Shown here piece after piece: positions 36,522 through 44,888 of a stretch of DNA of 44,931 nucleotides (position 1 is its first letter; the number at the start of each line of letters is the position of its first letter). The DNA lies in the NCBI GenBank assembly GCA_029931975.1, contig JAOZQY010000028.1:1-44931 (forward strand). The letters run 5' to 3'. A program made the translations under genes and the position numbers. Source of the stretch: Bacteroidales bacterium. GTDB lineage: Bacteria > Bacteroidota > Bacteroidia > Bacteroidales > GCA-2748055. The notes under the pieces were generated by a model. The model made no database searches. It was not told the origin of the DNA and saw nothing but the letters and a program-made list of their open reading frames with translations.

Positions 36522-37121
36522 TCAGATATGATTAATTTTTACTTTAATTCCTGAGGCCGCTGCCTCACCATTTACTTTGTTCTTCTTTTTAGGATCCATC
36601 ACCATGGCTGTACAGAGGCAGTCATCCCGCTTTGTTCTCACCAGGATATCATAGTATGGACAGGTTTCACAGCCTTTCCAGAACTCATCATCATCGGTAA
36701 GTTCAGAGAAGGTTACCGGCTGGTAACCAAGTCCGCTGTTGATTTTCATCACCGCCAGACTGGTAGTCAGGCCAAAAAGCTGAGCACCAGGGAAAAGCTG
36801 GGCCGACAGTTCAAGGGCTCGCTTCTTGATTTCACTGGCCAGTCCCGCCCCCCTGAAAGCAGAAGAGACAATCAGTCCACTGTTAGCCACAAACTTGTTG
36901 TGACCCCAGGATTCAATATAGCAGAAACCTGCCCATAAACTCTCATTTCCAAGGGCAATTACAGCCTTTCCCTCCATAATCTTATCAAGCAGATATTCTG
37001 TGCTTCTGACAGCAATTCCTGTCCCCTTTTGCAGAGATGCCTGGTATATTGCCTGCTCAATTTCGGGGATATATGCCCGATGTACTTCCGAGGCAAGAGT
37101 TATTTCAATATTCTGTACCAT
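36522..37121 (-). CDS. GNAT acyltransferase of the arginine operon, with Cys-rich tail
   Basis: 199 residues. A GNAT fold is seen from residue 5 to about 150. SGLIVSSAFRGAGLASEIKKRALEL holds the acyl-CoA pyrophosphate loop, here R-G-A-G-L-A in place of the standard Q/RxxGxG/A. The tail carries four cysteines, CETC near 151-154 and CLC near 168-170, which could bind a metal. Position between argR and argG, 23 bases after argR, makes it the candidate for the first arginine step, N-acylation of glutamate, in place of ArgA or ArgJ; that function is inferred from context alone. A regulator-acetylating role is possible. Confidence 0.75.
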   Translation of the reverse strand: MVQNIEITLASEVHRAYIPEIEQAIYQASLQKGTGIAVRSTEYLLDKIMEGKAVIALGNESLWAGFCYIESWGHNKFVANSGLIVSSAFRGAGLASEIKKRALELSAQLFPGAQLFGLTTSLAVMKINSGLGYQPVTFSELTDDDEFWKGCETCPYYDILVRTKRDDCLCTAMVMDPKKKNKVNGEAAASGIKVKINHI

Positions 37122-37144
37122 TTCAATATGTATTGAATCCTATA

Positions 37145-37624
37145 TCAATGACTGGCCCCCTGTAAAAGTCCAGGCATTCTAAGTTGCAACAGATTTACCA
37201 GGTCAGACCGGGACACCCCGTCACGTGGAATCAGCAGGATGGTATCATCCCCGGCAATGGTTCCGGAAATCTCATAGGCATCCAGGTTATCAATGGTATA
37301 TGCAATACTGCTTGCATGCCCCGGAAGCGTTCTGAGAATAGCCATCCCCTGGGCAAAATTAAGCGATATGAGTCCCGAAAGCCCTCGACCCGATAGCTCG
37401 GCCGCTTCTACTACCTGTTCCTTATCGGGGAGAATATAAACATAACCAGCCTGATCATCGGGCATCTTGGCCACCTTCAAATATTTCAGGTCCCTCGAAA
37501 GGGTAGCCTGGGTCATCTCATACCCCTGCTTTTCGAGAATCTTTATCAACTCGTCCTGACTGGAAATATTCCTGCTTCCTATAAGCCGGCGGATTTCCAT
37601 TAAACGTTCATTCCTGTTTTTCAT
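37145..37624 (-). CDS. argR: Arginine repressor ArgR
   Basis: 159 residues from ATG 37624. An ATG at 37648 is in frame, but it falls at the predicted transcript start; the further TTG at 37678 is inside the operator. The N-terminal winged helix has QDELIKILEKQGYEMTQATLSRDLKYL with the recognition helix near 38-48. The C-terminal hexamerisation and arginine-binding domain has SGTIAGDDTILLIPRD. With arginine bound it represses arg genes. It heads its own operon, and an inverted repeat covers its -7 box, consistent with autoregulation and with control of the divergent carB. Confidence 0.94.
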   Translation of the reverse strand: MKNRNERLMEIRRLIGSRNISSQDELIKILEKQGYEMTQATLSRDLKYLKVAKMPDDQAGYVYILPDKEQVVEAAELSGRGLSGLISLNFAQGMAILRTLPGHASSIAYTIDNLDAYEISGTIAGDDTILLIPRDGVSRSDLVNLLQLRMPGLLQGASH

Positions 37625-37646
37625 GTCAGTTCGTGTATATTTATAC

Positions 37647-37680
37647 ATTTGGAATGCAAATTTATGTAAATATTCCAAAT
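37647..37680. promoter_or_regulatory. Inverted repeat between argR and carB, candidate ArgR operator
   Basis: Perfect 9-base arms ATTTGGAAT (37647-37655) and ATTCCAAAT (37672-37680) flank an AT-rich 16-base centre. The dyad encloses the argR -7 box. GAAT/ATTC half-sites agree with the general style of ARG boxes, though the exact spacing differs from E. coli. Confidence 0.55.
37657..37664 (-). promoter_or_regulatory. -7 box of the argR operon
   Basis: TAAATTTG on the minus strand matches TAnnTTTG, 32 bases before the argR ATG at 37624. No good -33 TTG is seen at the proper distance. Confidence 0.5.
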
Positions 37681-37749
37681 ATTTACCTTTCTCTCGGCTT
37701 TTTTTTATATTTTTACAAGCCGTAAAAAACAGTCAATTAGCCAATTTCC

Positions 37750-40700
37750 ATGAAAGAGTCTATCAAGAAAGTAATCATCCTGGGATCAGGAGCATTGAAA
37801 ATCGGTGAAGCCGGCGAATTCGACTATTCAGGGTCACAAGCCCTGAAGGCCCTGCGGGAAGAAGGTGTGTTTACTGTACTTATTAATCCCAATATTGCAA
37901 CGGTACAGACCTCCGAGGATGTGGCAGATAAAATCTATTTCCTACCTATCACACCCGACTTTGTAAAAAAAGTGATCCAAAAAGAGAAGCCCGATGGGAT
38001 ATTACTGGCTTTTGGCGGACAGACCGCGTTGAATTGCGGCGTGGCTCTCTACAAGGCCGGAACTCTGGAAGAATTCAATGTGAAAGTATTGGGAACACCT
38101 GTACAAGCAATCATGGATACCGAGGACAGGGAACTTTTCGTAGACAAACTGGATCAAATTAATGTGAAGACAGCACGCAGTGTCGCTGTCACAACAGAAG
38201 AGGATGCTCATAAAGCAGCCGAAAAACTTGGCTATCCCATAATTATTCGTGCCGCCTATACACTTGGCGGACAGGGAAGTGGGTTCTGCTACAATACAAA
38301 TGACCTCAATAAACTGGCGAAAAAGGCCTTCTCCTATTCACCTCAGATCCTGGTGGAGGAGTCGCTGAAAGGATGGAAAGAGGTGGAGTATGAAGTGGTC
38401 AGGGACCGCTTTGACAACTGCATTACGGTCTGCAATATGGAGAATTTTGATCCTTTGGGAATCCATACCGGGGAGAGTATAGTGGTCGCTCCATCACAAA
38501 CCCTCACCAACAGTGAATACCATAAACTGAGGAAACTTTCCATAGATATAATCAGGCATATTGGGATCATCGGGGAATGCAATGTACAATACGCCCTGGA
38601 TCCCGATTCGGAGGATTACCGCGTGATCGAGGTGAATGCCCGCCTCTCCCGATCTTCTGCCTTGGCCAGTAAGGCCACAGGATACCCGCTGGCTTTTGTG
38701 GCGGCCAAACTGGGACTTGGATTCGGGCTCCATCAGCTGCGAAACTCTATTACCAAAACCACATCAGCCTTCTTCGAACCGGCACTGGATTATATCGTTT
38801 GTAAAATACCGCGCTGGGACCTTAATAAGTTCCAGGGGGTCTCCAAACTAATCGATTCAAGCATGAAATCGGTGGGAGAGGTTATGGCCATAGGCCGCAC
38901 CTTTGAGGAGGCTATTCAGAAAGGGATCCGGATGATCGGGCAGGGAATGCACGGTTTTGTGGGCAACCATGAGATGAAGATTGAAAACATCGATAAAGAG
39001 CTCTCCGAGCCTACCGATATGCGAATCATGGTGATCGAACAAGCATTCAACGAGGGCTATACCATTGATAGGATTCATGATCTGACAAAGATTGACAAAT
39101 GGTTCCTGGTGAAGCTGAAGAATATTTTTAATCTTAAAGAGAAGCTTGAAAAAGTAAACTCGCTGACAGGCCTGGATGATGAATTGCTGCTGCAATCCAA
39201 AAAAGCGGGATTCAGTGATTTCCAGGTAGCCCGACTGGTTATGAAGGGAGATGTTTCGGCTAATCTGCTGGCTGTACGTGAACACCGTAAAAAGCGAAAA
39301 ATTCTGCCCAGCGTAAAACAGATTGACACACTGGCTGCAGAGTATCCTGCCCAGACTAATTACCTCTACCTGACTTATAGCGGCAGTGAACATGATATCG
39401 ACTTCAAGACCGACCAACGCTCTGTGGTAGTACTGGGATCAGGAGCCTACCGTATTGGCTCCAGTGTGGAGTTTGACTGGTGCAGCGTCAACGCACTGAA
39501 AACCTTGAATGATGAAGGGTACCGCTCCATCATGATCAACTATAACCCGGAGACTGTCTCCACCGACTATGATATGTGCGACAGGCTCTATTTCGACGAA
39601 CTATCCTTTGAGCGGGTGATGGATATCTATGACCTGGAACTACCGAAGGGAGTGATAGTCTCCGTTGGGGGGCAAATCCCAAACAACCTGGCCATGCGTT
39701 TGCATGAACAAAAGATTCATATCCTGGGAACCTCGCCCGAGAACATCGACCGGGCCGAGAACAGGCACAAATTTTCAATGATGCTGGATGAGCTGGGCAT
39801 TGATCAGCCACGCTGGAAGGAACTCAGTAGTTTGGAAGAGATCTTTTCCTTTGTGGATCTGGTGGGTTTCCCACTCCTGGTAAGGCCCTCCTATGTGCTC
39901 TCCGGAGCAGCCATGAATGTGGTATCAAACCGGGAGGAACTGGAAGGTTTTCTTACCCTGGCAGCAAAGGTATCCAAACAATATCCCGTGGTGGTCTCCG
40001 AGTTCATTGTACAAGCCAAAGAGATTGAGATAGATGCAGTGGCACAAGAGGGAGAACTCTTCTCCTATGCCATTTCTGAGCACCTTGAATTTGCAGGAGT
40101 GCACTCGGGTGATGCCACCATGATTTTTCCGCCCCAGAAGATTTATTTTGAAACGGTTAGAAGAATCAAAAAAATTGCCAGGCAACTGGCTGAGGCTCTT
40201 GAAATCTCTGGACCATTCAACATGCAGTTCCTGGCCAAGGACAATGATATCAAAGTAATTGAATGCAACCTCAGGGCCTCACGAAGCATGCCTTTTGTTT
40301 CAAAGGTCCTGAAGTCTAACCTGATCGACCAGGCCACCAAGATCATGCTGAAGGTCCCGGTAGAGAAACCTCATAAATCGATCTTTGACCTGGATTACAT
40401 TGGCTGCAAAGCACCCCAATTCTCCTTCTCCAGGCTGAAAAAAGCTGACCCTGTCCTTGGGGTGGATATGTCCTCCACCGGCGAAGTAGGATGCATTGGG
40501 GACAACTACTACGAAGCGATTCTCAAAGCGATGCTATCGGTAGGATATACCATCCCAAAAAAGAACATTCTGCTTAGCACAGGAGATATGCGCTCCAAAG
40601 TCGAGCTGGTGAATTCCTGCAACATGCTCATTGAAAGAGGATACAACCTTTTTGCCACCCATGGTACCCATGATTTCCTAAAGCTAAATGGCATCAAGTC

Positions 40701-40959
40701 TGTTGACCTGGCATGGCCCGATGAGGACCGGAAACCCAACGTGCTGGATTATCTGAAAGCCAAAGAGATTGACCTGGTGGTAAACATCCCCAAAGATCTC
40801 TCCTCCCATGAACTTTCCAATGACTACAGTATCAGGCGCGGGGCTGTGGATTTCAATATCCCCCTGTTAACCAATGCACGCCTTGCTTCGGCATTTATCT
40901 ATGCTATTTGTAAGATGGAAGTTGAAGACATCTCCATAAAGAGCTGGGATGAGTATTAG
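37750..40959 (+). CDS. carB: Carbamoyl-phosphate synthase large subunit, eukaryote-like sequence type
   Basis: 1069 residues, two homologous ATP-grasp halves (about 1-400 and 555-930), an oligomerisation part between them, and a C-terminal MGS-like allosteric domain (about 935-1069). It starts LGSGALKIGEAGEFDYSGSQ and continues with NPNIATVQTSE, YFLPITPDFV and GGQTALNCGVALYKAG. The second half begins LGSGAYRIGSSVEFDW with NPETVSTDYD and VGGQIPNNLA. By recall these match the animal CPS1/CAD type (NPNIASVQT, YFLPITPQF) more than E. coli CarB (NSNPATIMTD). It makes carbamoyl phosphate from bicarbonate, ammonia and two ATP. It is divergent from argR across the candidate operator. Confidence 0.96.
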   Translation: MKESIKKVIILGSGALKIGEAGEFDYSGSQALKALREEGVFTVLINPNIATVQTSEDVADKIYFLPITPDFVKKVIQKEKPDGILLAFGGQTALNCGVALYKAGTLEEFNVKVLGTPVQAIMDTEDRELFVDKLDQINVKTARSVAVTTEEDAHKAAEKLGYPIIIRAAYTLGGQGSGFCYNTNDLNKLAKKAFSYSPQILVEESLKGWKEVEYEVVRDRFDNCITVCNMENFDPLGIHTGESIVVAPSQTLTNSEYHKLRKLSIDIIRHIGIIGECNVQYALDPDSEDYRVIEVNARLSRSSALASKATGYPLAFVAAKLGLGFGLHQLRNSITKTTSAFFEPALDYIVCKIPRWDLNKFQGVSKLIDSSMKSVGEVMAIGRTFEEAIQKGIRMIGQGMHGFVGNHEMKIENIDKELSEPTDMRIMVIEQAFNEGYTIDRIHDLTKIDKWFLVKLKNIFNLKEKLEKVNSLTGLDDELLLQSKKAGFSDFQVARLVMKGDVSANLLAVREHRKKRKILPSVKQIDTLAAEYPAQTNYLYLTYSGSEHDIDFKTDQRSVVVLGSGAYRIGSSVEFDWCSVNALKTLNDEGYRSIMINYNPETVSTDYDMCDRLYFDELSFERVMDIYDLELPKGVIVSVGGQIPNNLAMRLHEQKIHILGTSPENIDRAENRHKFSMMLDELGIDQPRWKELSSLEEIFSFVDLVGFPLLVRPSYVLSGAAMNVVSNREELEGFLTLAAKVSKQYPVVVSEFIVQAKEIEIDAVAQEGELFSYAISEHLEFAGVHSGDATMIFPPQKIYFETVRRIKKIARQLAEALEISGPFNMQFLAKDNDIKVIECNLRASRSMPFVSKVLKSNLIDQATKIMLKVPVEKPHKSIFDLDYIGCKAPQFSFSRLKKADPVLGVDMSSTGEVGCIGDNYYEAILKAMLSVGYTIPKKNILLSTGDMRSKVELVNSCNMLIERGYNLFATHGTHDFLKLNGIKSVDLAWPDEDRKPNVLDYLKAKEIDLVVNIPKDLSSHELSNDYSIRRGAVDFNIPLLTNARLASAFIYAICKMEVEDISIKSWDEY

Positions 40960-41006
40960 GCACCACTCGGGATATTTATCTCGGAGCTTAAATTCGTTAC
41001 CTTGTA

Positions 41007-41894
41007 CTATCCTTTCAGGGCTTCAGCACCACTTACAATTTCGAGGATCTCGTTTGTTATGGATGCCTGCCGTGCCTTGTTAAACAGGATACCCAGCTCT
41101 TTCAGCAGCTCGCCAGCATTATCTGTAGCCTTATGCATAGAGGTCATCCGGGCTCCATGCTCGGCAGCATGTGAATCCAGTATCGCTTTATAGAACTGAA
41201 GGTTTAAGGAGCGGGGAATAAGTTCCTGCACAATATACTCCTTGCTTGGTTCAAAGATATAGTCCACATTGGAAGCCGGGCCAGATTCTTTCGCAAGCTG
41301 ATTGACTTCAATGGGTAAGAACTGCTCCTCTGTTAAAATCTGCGTTCCAGCATTCTTAAAACGATTGTATATCATATCCACATGGTCATATTCTCCATCG
41401 GTGAAGAGCCCCATGATCATATTGGCTATTTCGGCCACCCGGTCAAAGCTTAGATCGTCGAAAAGCTTACTGCCATCGAAGATCACATTGTAGCCCTTCT
41501 TACGTAGAAAATCAGCACCTTTTTTGCCTATGGCAATAAAATCCACCTGACTGGCCATCATCTGAGTACCAAAAGTGGTAAGCGCCCTGGTAATAGTTGC
41601 TTTGATAGCATTGGAGTTAAATGCTCCACACAATCCACTATTGGATGTAATCAGAACCAGTAAGATCCGCTCCTTATCGCGCTGCACTGCATACTGGTTA
41701 TCTTCATCATCTTTGATGCTGTCACCCACGCTTGCCAGGATCTCCTGCAGTTTTTCTGCATAAGGCCTGAACCGAACAATAGCATCCTGCGCCCTTCTCA
41801 GTTTGGCAGCAGAAACCATCTTCATGGCACTGGTGATCTGCATGGTGGAAGCCACAGAGACTCTGCGCTCCCGTATTTCCTTCAAACTTGCCAT
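41007..41894 (-). CDS. atpG: F1 ATP synthase subunit gamma
   Basis: 295 residues, the rotor shaft of F1. The N-terminal helix (ASLKEIRERRVSVASTMQITSAMKMVSAAKLRRAQ) and the C-terminal helix (ARMTSMHKATDNAGELLKELGILFNKARQASITNEILEIVSGAEAL) form the coiled coil that turns inside the alpha/beta hexamer. The middle domain has ITSNSGLCGAFNSNA. It is the last gene of the minus-strand atp unit, with atpA 6 bases upstream, and converges on carB across 47 bases in which I see no T-run terminator. Confidence 0.96.
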   Translation of the reverse strand: MASLKEIRERRVSVASTMQITSAMKMVSAAKLRRAQDAIVRFRPYAEKLQEILASVGDSIKDDEDNQYAVQRDKERILLVLITSNSGLCGAFNSNAIKATITRALTTFGTQMMASQVDFIAIGKKGADFLRKKGYNVIFDGSKLFDDLSFDRVAEIANMIMGLFTDGEYDHVDMIYNRFKNAGTQILTEEQFLPIEVNQLAKESGPASNVDYIFEPSKEYIVQELIPRSLNLQFYKAILDSHAAEHGARMTSMHKATDNAGELLKELGILFNKARQASITNEILEIVSGAEALKG

Positions 41895-41900
41895 TCAATC

Positions 41901-43478
41901 TTACTTAAGTTTCTCAACAATTTCCCTAGCGACCTCTTCCAGTACACCGGTAATTTCGTCTGATAATTTGCCCTTTGCAAGTGCAGCAAGCGTATCTTTG
42001 TGCTTCAGCTCCAAGTACTCAAGGAACTCAATTTCAAACTCTTTTACTTTCTCCACCGGGATGTCATTCAGCAGACCTTTTGTTCCACAATAAATAACGG
42101 CAACCTGCTTCTCAACTGGCATAGGAGCGTATTGATCCTGCTTCAGGATCTCCACGTTTTTGCTCCCTTTGTCAAGCACGGCCTTCGTGGCAGCATCCAG
42201 GTCAGATCCAAACTTGGAGAAGGCTTCCAGTTCACGGAACTGGGCCTGATCAAGTTTGAGAGTACCTGCAATTTTTTTCATGGATTTAATCTGCGCATTA
42301 CCCCCTACCCTCGACACGGAAATTCCCACATTAATAGCAGGACGTACACCAGAGTTAAAGAGATTGGATTCCAGGAAGATCTGTCCGTCCGTAATGGAAA
42401 TTACATTAGTAGGGATATAGGCTGAAACATCACCAGCCTGAGTTTCAATAATGGGCAATGCAGTAAGAGATCCTCCACCTTTAACCAGGGGCTTGAGTTG
42501 CTCAGGCAGGTCATTCATGTTTTTGGCAATCTCATCCGATTTGATGATTTTGGCAGCACGCTCAAGTAAACGCGAGTGCAGGTAAAATACATCACCAGGA
42601 TAAGCTTCACGTCCCGGGGGCCTTCTCAAAAGCAGGGATACTTCACGATAGGAAACTGCCTGCTTGCTCAGGTCATCATAAATAATCAGTGCCGGCCTTC
42701 CGGTATCTCTGAAATATTCACCGATGGTGCATCCAGCAAAAGGCGCATAGAATTGAAGAGCAGCAGGATCGGCAGCAGTTGCTGAAACAATCACAGTATA
42801 ATCCATGGCTCCGGCTTCTTCCAAAGTCTTCTGGATATTAGCCACCGTTGAACCTTTCTGTCCAATGGCTACATAAATACAGTATACAGTTTCTCCCTTC
42901 TCGTAAAATTCTTTCTGGTTGATAATAGTATCAATAGCAATGGCTGTCTTCCCGGTCTGACGGTCTCCAATAATCAGCTCCCTTTGTCCACGTCCAATGG
43001 GGATCATTGCATCAATAGGCTTCAAACCAGTTTGCAATGGCTCACTTACTGGCTGGCGATAAATCACACCCGGGGCCTTACGTTCCAGCGGCAGGTCGAT
43101 CATTTCTCCGCTTATAGGTCCTTTTCCATCAATGGGCTCTCCCAGGGTATTGATCACACGTCCCAGCAATGGCTCGCCTACCTGAATGGAGGCAATTTTC
43201 CGGGATCGTTTTACAGAGTCCCCCTCTTTAATGAGTTCTGTCGATCCAAGCAACACGGCACCCACATTGTCCTCTTCAAGGTTTAAAACAATACCTGCAA
43301 CACCGCTGTCGAATTCGATCAATTCATTGGCCTGTACACTGTTTAATCCATAAATACGGGCAATTCCATCTCCAACCTGGAGAACCGTACCCACCTCTTC
43401 AAGTTCAACTTCACTTTTGAACCCTTCAATTTGTTTCTTTAATATTTCCGATACTTCGGAAGGCTTAATCTGAGACAT
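41901..43478 (-). CDS. atpA: F1 ATP synthase subunit alpha
   Basis: 525 residues, the non-catalytic nucleotide-binding subunit of F1. The Walker A motif [13 protein letters not shown] lies near 173, followed by [13 protein letters not shown] and [23 protein letters not shown]. The arginine-finger region is ISVSRVGG. It sits between atpH and atpG with short spacers of 6 bases on both sides. Length is within the family range (500-530). Confidence 0.97.
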   Translation of the reverse strand: MSQIKPSEVSEILKKQIEGFKSEVELEEVGTVLQVGDGIARIYGLNSVQANELIEFDSGVAGIVLNLEEDNVGAVLLGSTELIKEGDSVKRSRKIASIQVGEPLLGRVINTLGEPIDGKGPISGEMIDLPLERKAPGVIYRQPVSEPLQTGLKPIDAMIPIGRGQRELIIGDRQTGKTAIAIDTIINQKEFYEKGETVYCIYVAIGQKGSTVANIQKTLEEAGAMDYTVIVSATAADPAALQFYAPFAGCTIGEYFRDTGRPALIIYDDLSKQAVSYREVSLLLRRPPGREAYPGDVFYLHSRLLERAAKIIKSDEIAKNMNDLPEQLKPLVKGGGSLTALPIIETQAGDVSAYIPTNVISITDGQIFLESNLFNSGVRPAINVGISVSRVGGNAQIKSMKKIAGTLKLDQAQFRELEAFSKFGSDLDAATKAVLDKGSKNVEILKQDQYAPMPVEKQVAVIYCGTKGLLNDIPVEKVKEFEIEFLEYLELKHKDTLAALAKGKLSDEITGVLEEVAREIVEKLK

Positions 43479-43484
43479 ATGCTA

Positions 43485-44033
43485 TTACTTTTCAATACTG
43501 GTTTGAAGTAGTTGTTTTTTTAATCTTCTGAGATAGGTGGCCACGCTGGCATCATACTGCATATCCTCAATGGTAAGGACAAAACCGCCGATCACATCCT
43601 TATTTATAGACGATGTAAGTTCCACCTCGGAATCATATGCTTTTTTAATCAGGCTGCGAACGCCATTAAGGGCTGCTTCGTCAACTGGTTGTGCAGTGAG
43701 TAGTCTGGCAATCCGAACCCCCTTTTCCTTGCGATACAGGTCCTTGAAATACCTGGCAATGCCAGGAAGATAGGTCTCTCTCTTATTCTTAACGATCAGA
43801 CTAATCATTGAAAGAGAAATCATCGAAAAATGCTTTTCGAAAATATCGCCCAGGATCTTGACCTTCTGACTGGGTTGTAAGGTGGGAACTACCAACATAT
43901 GTTGGAATTCTTCCAATTTACAAGTACTGGCAAGCATCTCCATATCCTTATAAACATCCTCAAGAAGCTGCTGTTCAAGTGCGCTTTGAAACAATGCTTT
44001 TGCGTAACGTACTGAAATCTGACTTTCGTTCAT
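43485..44033 (-). CDS. atpH: ATP synthase subunit delta (OSCP)
   Basis: 182 residues. The N-terminal six-helix bundle begins SQISVRYAKALFQSALEQ, and the C-terminal part has GVRSLIKKAYDSEVELTSSINKDVIGGFVLTIEDMQYDASV, the family closing signature. Delta holds the b dimer to the top of F1 in the peripheral stalk. It follows atpF after a 61-base gap that contains an inverted repeat. Confidence 0.93.
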   Translation of the reverse strand: MNESQISVRYAKALFQSALEQQLLEDVYKDMEMLASTCKLEEFQHMLVVPTLQPSQKVKILGDIFEKHFSMISLSMISLIVKNKRETYLPGIARYFKDLYRKEKGVRIARLLTAQPVDEAALNGVRSLIKKAYDSEVELTSSINKDVIGGFVLTIEDMQYDASVATYLRRLKKQLLQTSIEK

Positions 44034-44038
44034 AAATC

Positions 44039-44092
44039 ATTTAATTGATTCGCCTCTCGGCAAAGACTCGAGGCATCATCGATTAATTAAAT
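44039..44092. repeat. Imperfect inverted repeat between atpF and atpH
   Basis: Outer arms ATTTAATT (44039-44046) and AATTAAAT (44085-44092) and inner arms GCCTC (44052-44056) and GAGGC (44070-44074) can fold into one interrupted stem in the atp transcript. No T-run follows on the minus strand, so it is more a processing or stability element than a terminator. Confidence 0.45.
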
Positions 44093-44094
44093 CA

Positions 44095-44589
44095 CTAATT
44101 CAGGTCGGCTTCGTTGATCAGCTTATCGACCAGATCCTTTTGTGCTTTGCTATCCTCCAGTTTTAACCGCAGAATCTTTTCAGCAATTTCAACGGATAGG
44201 CCAGCTATCTGCACCTTCATATCATTCAATGCAGCAGCTTTCTCACTCTGAATAGCTTCTCTTGCATTCTGCACCAATTTCTTGGCTTCCTCTGCTGCTT
44301 TTTCTTTGGCATCAGCAATAAGCTTATCCTTCACCTCTTTTGCTTCTTTCATCAAGACATCTCTTTCAGTTCTTGCTTCGGCCAGAATTTTTTGATTGTC
44401 TGCCTGCAACTGGGCCATCTCCTCTTTTGCCTTATCAGCAGCATCCAATGCCTGGCGAATACTTTCATTTCTGGCTTTCACAGCCGTCAGTATGGCCGGC
44501 CAGGCGAATTTACCCAGGATGAAGAGAAGGACCAGAAAGAAAAGAGTTGACCAGAAGATCATTCCTATTCCAGGAGTAACTAAATCCAT
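44095..44589 (-). CDS. atpF: ATP synthase subunit b
   Basis: 164 residues. A single N-terminal membrane helix (IFWSTLFFLVLLFILGKFAW, about 10-30) is followed by a long charged helix rich in Ala, Lys and Glu (EEMAQLQADNQKILAEARTERD and onward), as expected for the peripheral-stalk b subunit that joins subunit a to delta. It lies 70 bases after atpE, and a terminator-like hairpin fills that gap. Length is usual (about 160). Confidence 0.94.
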   Translation of the reverse strand: MDLVTPGIGMIFWSTLFFLVLLFILGKFAWPAILTAVKARNESIRQALDAADKAKEEMAQLQADNQKILAEARTERDVLMKEAKEVKDKLIADAKEKAAEEAKKLVQNAREAIQSEKAAALNDMKVQIAGLSVEIAEKILRLKLEDSKAQKDLVDKLINEADLN

Positions 44590-44613
44590 TTTATTTCGAG
44601 TTTAATTTTTGTC

Positions 44614-44642
44614 AAAAAAGCCTGTAACCAACCGTTACAGGT
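44614..44642 (-). terminator. Terminator/attenuator-like hairpin between atpE and atpF
   Basis: On the minus strand CCTGTAAC (44634-44641) and GTTACAGG (44621-44628) make a perfect 8-base stem with a 5-base loop, followed by CTTTTTTG (T-run 44614-44619). It has the form of a rho-independent terminator but sits inside the atp operon. Confidence 0.7.
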
Positions 44643-44659
44643 CTTTTCATTTAAGTTGA

Positions 44660-44878
<219 letters not shown>

Positions 44879-44888
44879 TTAAAGTGAA

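Noticed and set aside
38857-39417. 186-codon minus-strand frame inside carB
   Set aside because: It is the shadow of strongly conserved carB sequence; the peptide resembles no protein family I know.
40960-41006. Possible terminator between the convergent carB and atpG genes
   Set aside because: GATA/TATC can pair over a very small loop but there is no T-run on either strand, so I do not call a terminator.
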